This document shows positions 15,010 to 19,223 of a stretch of DNA of 19,223 bases, piece after piece. The translations under genes and the position numbers were made by a program. Under the pieces are notes generated by a model. It was not told the DNA's origin, made no database searches, and worked only from the letters and a program-made list of their open reading frames with translations. The stretch lies in contig JAYEFL010000039.1 in assembly GCA_034658635.1 (NCBI GenBank), forward strand, positions 1 through 19,223, in the 5' to 3' direction. This DNA is from JABHCC01 sp034658635. Lineage in GTDB: Bacteria; Bacteroidota; Bacteroidia; Bacteroidales; UBA12481. The first letter of the stretch is position 1; each line of letters begins with the position of its first letter.

Positions 15010-17886
15010 CTAATACTTTAGGATTATAGAATTAGCTTGCAGTTGACCATTTATTGATAATTTGATGAAGTAGATTCCTGCTGATACTTTTGTTCCGGCC
15101 TTGTTGTGTGCCTGCCAATGATATTGATATTCTCCTGTTGAGAGCTGTTTCGTTTCAATCGTATTAACAATCCGTCCGTAAGCATCCAGGACTTGAAGTT
15201 CCACAAAAGAAGATTTATCCAATGTAAACGATATTGAAATTTGATTAGAAAAAGGATTAGGGTAACATGCAAAGTTCATATCGACTTCAGAGAGCACTTC
15301 ATCAATATCTGAGCTGCTATACAGACCATTAGCTACAATAACATCATCTATATTCCAGCCTCCTGCATTGTTATTACTATTGGATTTTAGCTCAAATACA
15401 ATTCTGACTTTTGGATTCCCATCAGCAATATCAGATATATCAATTTGGTGTTCTACCCACTCCCGATCTGATTGTCCTCTTCTTGCACTTTCCCATACCA
15501 CAGCATCATTCACCTTTATTGTAGCTACATCACCAGTTAAAGTTGTGAGCCATCGCATATATCTTAGTCCCACCCCTGTCATGTCAGAACAATTAATTAC
15601 AGGACTCTTCAGATAATTATAAACATCTCGTTGGTATGCTCCGTTCCAGGTATCGTTTTGGAACCATTCCCAACCCATATCATTACCCCAACAGTTATCT
15701 CCTGAATATGCAGAGGCAGGATCCCCAAGTTTACCCATCGGGGTTCCTAGTTGCCAATCATCATGATGATTGGCTGTAGACAAATAGCTGGCATGAGTCC
15801 ATCCTATATCACCAATATCAAAATTATCGAAGAAACCATTGATATTGTTTAATTGGAAGGTTCTGTCTCCGGAATATCCTTCAGTTGTTTCCAGGCTCAG
15901 GATCAGGTTGCCCATAAAAAGATCCGGCACATCACTTGCGAGCTCTACCTCAAACAGCATGGAACCACTACTTCCTCCTTCCAATTCCAACAAAACGTCG
16001 GAAGTACTATGCAAAGTAAAATTGGGATCATTTGTAGAGATCTCGCCAGCCAGATCATATACTATTTGTCGACCAGTATTACTTATGCCAAGATCTACCA
16101 TTACTTTTTCGCCTGCATCAAACACACCATTTTCATTTCCTTCGGAGTCTACTATTCTGACTTTGGAAATGCTCAATTCGGGGGCATATACTTCAGCATA
16201 GAAACCTAATATCCAGCCCAATCCTTGCGAATCACTCACCTCTAATTTAAACTCAATTATTTCTCCATCAGGACAATCAGGATCAAGGGAGAAAAACAAT
16301 GTATCCGTGGCAATCTGGCTATCCAAACCAGGAATCAGTCCAAAATTAATACTATCATTATGTAAGTTTAAATACCGGCTTCCTGATACTATTCTGGCAT
16401 AAGTCTGCTCAGCATCAATCGAATTACTGTTTTCCAGGCTTATTAAAAACCCAGGTGTTTCTCCTATATTGATCTGCCCGTTATCATCAATTAGCTGAGT
16501 TTCTGCAAGCTCCAATAAGGGCCCGCTTTCCATCTCAAAATCCATCACAGTTAGTTCATCTTCTGTAATAAGCACATCAACAATTATATCCCTGTATCCT
16601 GCAGATGAAATAACAAATTGATAGGTTCCGGGCGACAAATATCGATAAAACCTGCCAAAAGCTTCATCAGCCAAACGGGGACTCAATTTTCCCTGATCGT
16701 CAATTGCAGGTATGCAGATCTCAGCCATAACCGGCTCGCCTGAATTTTTATCGGTAATCAATCCCGTAATTCCTGATTTTGAAGCCTGTCTTAATAAGGT
16801 CTTAAAACCCTCCAGATTTCTTTCAACAACCTGAGGAATAACACTGCCATCAGGATTCTGCCTGGTCCACATTTCAATGGTAAATGCCAAAGTATTATGA
16901 GTGGCATACATATAATCACAATATTCACCAGCAGTAAAATACCATCGGCCTCCCTGCATCAGCTCATAATGATCTGTTGAACTTCCTTCAGGGTACTCAA
17001 TAGATTCAGCAATAATATTTCCGAGGTAAATCATTGCACTTGAATCAGGAGCAGCATCGTCAGTGTGAGTCCATGAGTATAAAACATATTGTCCTGAAGT
17101 ATGATAAGTCAGGCTCATAACCGGAGGATAAAGAGCTGTGAGATCTCTGAGAACCTGAGTCTCAGGCTCTGAAAAAGGTCCCCCATGATTACCAGTAGCT
17201 GTATGCTCGAAAGAATAATTACGATTCAGGTCTACACCATTGTCATTATATCGTCGCACTGCTTCCCTGCCATCCGGGTTAACAAGCGGCACAAACCAAA
17301 TCTCATAATTATCAATCCAGTTCGTCACCTCATCATCTGTTCCATAATTATCGACCAGATAATTGATTTGGTAAAGTGTGGCTTCAACACTGAGTACCTC
17401 GTTTCCATGATGGGCACCACAGATCAGAATTGGAGTCTCGTCTTCATCCATGTCGGGATTATCTGATATTTTAAGACAGGCTAAATTCCGACCCAAAACT
17501 GATTGCCCAAGGATATCCAGCTTAGTAATGTTTGGAAATCGATCGGCGATATCCTGAAGCTCATCCATAGTCTCCTGATAATCATGGTATTCTGGCGAAG
17601 CCTTTAGGCGCTGAATATCTGCTAATTCTCTAAAATCCTTACCCAGATACTCAATTTGAAAGCCTTCAGCCTCTAAACGCGTTGCTTGTTCTGGTTTTGC
17701 AATAATTTCAATATAGCTACCGGGATCAATATTATAGATTGTCACTCCGGTCTGCTCCAGATTTCTGATTTTAGAGAAATCCTCTACATAGATTCGATAT
17801 AGCTTCTGATCAGTAGTTTGGGCAGATAACTCAGGCACAAGACTGAGACAAAACAGAACTGCAAATAAACAACGTAAAGACTTCAT
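15010..17886 (-). CDS. Large multidomain M14 zinc carboxypeptidase with T9SS tail
   Basis: A 958-residue secreted peptidase. It has a signal peptide (about 1-22, ending LSAQ) and a short propeptide-like domain (about 28-85). The M14 catalytic domain has zinc motif H160-G-N-E163, third ligand His262 (TYHTSGQ), DLNRNYSF in the substrate pocket and catalytic Glu338 (FTIEMWT). A carboxypeptidase regulatory beta-sandwich follows at about 370-455 (GITGLITDKNSGEP). Next come immunoglobulin- or CARDB-like repeats, and then a lectin-like region with FDNFDIGDIGWTH, ending in GGWNIDDV. The final ~80 residues are a type-A T9SS sorting domain from YPNPFSN to SIILKY. It is nearly twice as long as the other M14 enzyme here, mostly from these non-catalytic domains, which may bind substrate or cell surface. 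It lies 34 bases after the esterase-like gene, so both are probably one operon. Confidence 0.93.
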   Translation of the reverse strand: MKSLRCLFAVLFCLSLVPELSAQTTDQKLYRIYVEDFSKIRNLEQTGVTIYNIDPGSYIEIIAKPEQATRLEAEGFQIEYLGKDFRELADIQRLKASPEYHDYQETMDELQDIADRFPNITKLDILGQSVLGRNLACLKISDNPDMDEDETPILICGAHHGNEVLSVEATLYQINYLVDNYGTDDEVTNWIDNYEIWFVPLVNPDGREAVRRYNDNGVDLNRNYSFEHTATGNHGGPFSEPETQVLRDLTALYPPVMSLTYHTSGQYVLYSWTHTDDAAPDSSAMIYLGNIIAESIEYPEGSSTDHYELMQGGRWYFTAGEYCDYMYATHNTLAFTIEMWTRQNPDGSVIPQVVERNLEGFKTLLRQASKSGITGLITDKNSGEPVMAEICIPAIDDQGKLSPRLADEAFGRFYRYLSPGTYQFVISSAGYRDIIVDVLITEDELTVMDFEMESGPLLELAETQLIDDNGQINIGETPGFLISLENSNSIDAEQTYARIVSGSRYLNLHNDSINFGLIPGLDSQIATDTLFFSLDPDCPDGEIIEFKLEVSDSQGLGWILGFYAEVYAPELSISKVRIVDSEGNENGVFDAGEKVMVDLGISNTGRQIVYDLAGEISTNDPNFTLHSTSDVLLELEGGSSGSMLFEVELASDVPDLFMGNLILSLETTEGYSGDRTFQLNNINGFFDNFDIGDIGWTHASYLSTANHHDDWQLGTPMGKLGDPASAYSGDNCWGNDMGWEWFQNDTWNGAYQRDVYNYLKSPVINCSDMTGVGLRYMRWLTTLTGDVATIKVNDAVVWESARRGQSDREWVEHQIDISDIADGNPKVRIVFELKSNSNNNAGGWNIDDVIVANGLYSSSDIDEVLSEVDMNFACYPNPFSNQISISFTLDKSSFVELQVLDAYGRIVNTIETKQLSTGEYQYHWQAHNKAGTKVSAGIYFIKLSINGQLQANSIILKY

Positions 17887-17920
17887 AATTAAGTAATTAA
17901 ATGATTAACTTCTATACTTA

Positions 17921-19216
17921 TCAGTCATCAATCGCCTGAAAGACTAATTGGCGAAACTTCCATCCGGTATTATCACTAGTTTGATTCAATGTTTGCTTCA
18001 TTATGATTCCAACAATTTGTTCTTGAGGATCAGCAAAATACTGAGTATTAAAGTAACCGCCCCAGTCAAATGTTCCAGCACTGCCCTTACCTCCTTTATT
18101 CTGCCCAATCTGATCAATTACATTAAAAGCAAGACCAAAATAATTACCATTACCTTCCCACAAATCTCCTATCTGGTTACTCAGGATTATTTGTACTGTT
18201 GTACGGCTTAATATCCTGACTCCATTTAATTCGCCATTGTTCAAATACATCTGTAGTAAAGTAGCATAATCTTTTGCTGTACTTGATAATCCAGCTCCTC
18301 CTGAGAAAAACTTTTTAGCACCTTTAACGGGATAATCGGGATCGTAAAAAGTCACAGGATAGCTTTCCCACTGTCCGTCAACAGGATACTGAATAGGCAC
18401 CAATCGGTTTGCCAGATCGTTCGGTAAGTAAAACCAGGTATCATTCATGCCGAGTGGATCAAGGAGTTTCTCTCGTAAGAATTTATCAAATGGCATCCCA
18501 GACATCAGCTCGATGAAATATCCTAAAACATCCAAACCTTCACTATAGGTGAATTTCTCACCTGGGTGATGATGCAATGGTAATTTGGCCAGTTTCTTAA
18601 CACTCTCTTCAATCGAAATATTCTCGGTAGTAAAAAGGTCAGTTATTCCGGCCTTTTCATAAATCATTTTGAATTTTTCATCGCCATCAATAACTCCATA
18701 TCCCAGTCCGGATTGATGACTTAACAAATCGCGAATTGTTATTTCTCTATTCGCAGGAATGGTGTTGTAACTTGTGTCAGCATATTGAAACCCCTTTAAT
18801 ACAGTAGGGTTTTTAAATTCAGGGATATACCTGGAGATGGGATCGTCAAGTCTGAATTTACCTTCTTCCCACAGCATCATTACGGCTGTTGATGTAATTG
18901 CTTTGCTCTGAGAAGCAATCCTGAAAATATCGTCAGTTTCCATTTTTCTTCCAGATTGATTATCAGCCAATCCAAAAGCCCTATGATAAACGATCTTGCC
19001 ATTACGGGCTACCAAAGCAACGACCCCTGGAATATCCCCATCTGCAACAGCTTCCTCCAATATAACATCAATACGGGCCAGACGTTCAGATGACATTCCT
19101 ACCTGCTCAGGACGAGCTTCAGTTAAAGGAGGTGATTTTTTGATGGAACGGGTTTGTGATAATCCGGTTCCAGCAGAAAAAAGGATAAGAATTATTATTA
19201 ATAGCTTTTCTTTCAT
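17921..19216 (-). CDS. Beta-lactamase-fold serine hydrolase (class C / family VIII esterase-like)
   Basis: A 431-residue exported serine hydrolase with a signal peptide (about 1-21, ending GLSQ). The nucleophile motif S102-Q-S-K105 is of the SxxK type. The second motif is Y224-S-E in FTYSEGLDVLG rather than the YxN of AmpC, and the third region reads DWGGYFNTQYFADP with no KTG. This pattern fits family VIII esterases and other AmpC-like hydrolases of the Beta-lactamase (PF00144) family better than true AmpC. Likely substrates are esters, small peptides or beta-lactams; this cannot be decided from sequence. There is no T9SS tail, so it probably stays in the periplasm. The start leaves only 7 bases of upstream sequence in the window, so its promoter is not visible. 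The large carboxypeptidase gene follows it. Confidence 0.9.
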   Translation of the reverse strand: MKEKLLIIILILFSAGTGLSQTRSIKKSPPLTEARPEQVGMSSERLARIDVILEEAVADGDIPGVVALVARNGKIVYHRAFGLADNQSGRKMETDDIFRIASQSKAITSTAVMMLWEEGKFRLDDPISRYIPEFKNPTVLKGFQYADTSYNTIPANREITIRDLLSHQSGLGYGVIDGDEKFKMIYEKAGITDLFTTENISIEESVKKLAKLPLHHHPGEKFTYSEGLDVLGYFIELMSGMPFDKFLREKLLDPLGMNDTWFYLPNDLANRLVPIQYPVDGQWESYPVTFYDPDYPVKGAKKFFSGGAGLSSTAKDYATLLQMYLNNGELNGVRILSRTTVQIILSNQIGDLWEGNGNYFGLAFNVIDQIGQNKGGKGSAGTFDWGGYFNTQYFADPQEQIVGIIMKQTLNQTSDNTGWKFRQLVFQAIDD

Positions 19217-19223
19217 CGGATTC

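Noticed and set aside
15839..16209. Two overlapping plus-strand frames of about 120 codons
   Set aside because: Both are shadows of the large M14 carboxypeptidase on the minus strand, whose protein continues with clear domain structure through this region.
17921..19216. Antibiotic-resistance AmpC beta-lactamase
   Set aside because: YSE replaces YxN and no KTG is present; SxxK alone is shared by esterases and peptidases.

Overview
The window looks like chromosomal DNA of a Bacteroidota (Bacteroidetes) bacterium. Three proteins end in type-A type IX secretion (T9SS/Por) sorting domains with a YPNP motif. Three intergenic regions carry the Bacteroidetes-type -7 promoter element TAnnTTTG, each followed by CAC. 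Start codons lack clear Shine-Dalgarno sequences and the DNA is AT-rich. No rRNA, tRNA, CRISPR array, transposase or phage gene was recognised, and no stretch over 300 bases lacks a gene.

Layout: (1) 2-4992, plus strand, is a closely spaced exported-hydrolase set: the C-terminal part of an Asp-box beta-propeller protein with a T9SS tail, a membrane-anchored penicillin-acylase-family Ntn hydrolase, and an M14 zinc carboxypeptidase with a T9SS tail. (2) 4989-7064, minus strand, is an elongation factor G gene outside a str operon; it shares a CTAG with the carboxypeptidase so that both stop codons overlap. (3) 7169-7444 is a small predicted lipoprotein. (4) 7460-11027 is a redox module: a Crp/Fnr-type regulator diverges from a thioredoxin-fold protein with an unusual cysteine arrangement, a thioredoxin reductase lacking the usual NADPH-phosphate motif, a TDT/SLAC1-like anion transporter and a DUF302 protein. 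(5) 11192-14770 has two paralogous DUF1538 membrane proteins, a P-II-like protein without the classical T-loop tyrosine motif, a CBS-pair protein and an exported PQQ-type beta-propeller. (6) 14771-15009 is a GC-rich, palindromic, partly duplicated repeat region between convergent genes. (7) 15010-19216, minus strand, is a serine beta-lactamase/family VIII esterase-like protein followed by a large M14 carboxypeptidase with a T9SS tail.

The edges of the window hold secreted peptide- and amide-cleaving enzymes, consistent with a heterotrophic degrader of proteinaceous matter. The centre holds two candidate systems: a non-canonical thioredoxin pair linked to an anion transporter and DUF302 under a Crp-like regulator, and a two-subunit DUF1538 transporter with its own nucleotide-sensing P-II and CBS partners. 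The motifs are visible in the sequence; the functional links are inferred from gene order.
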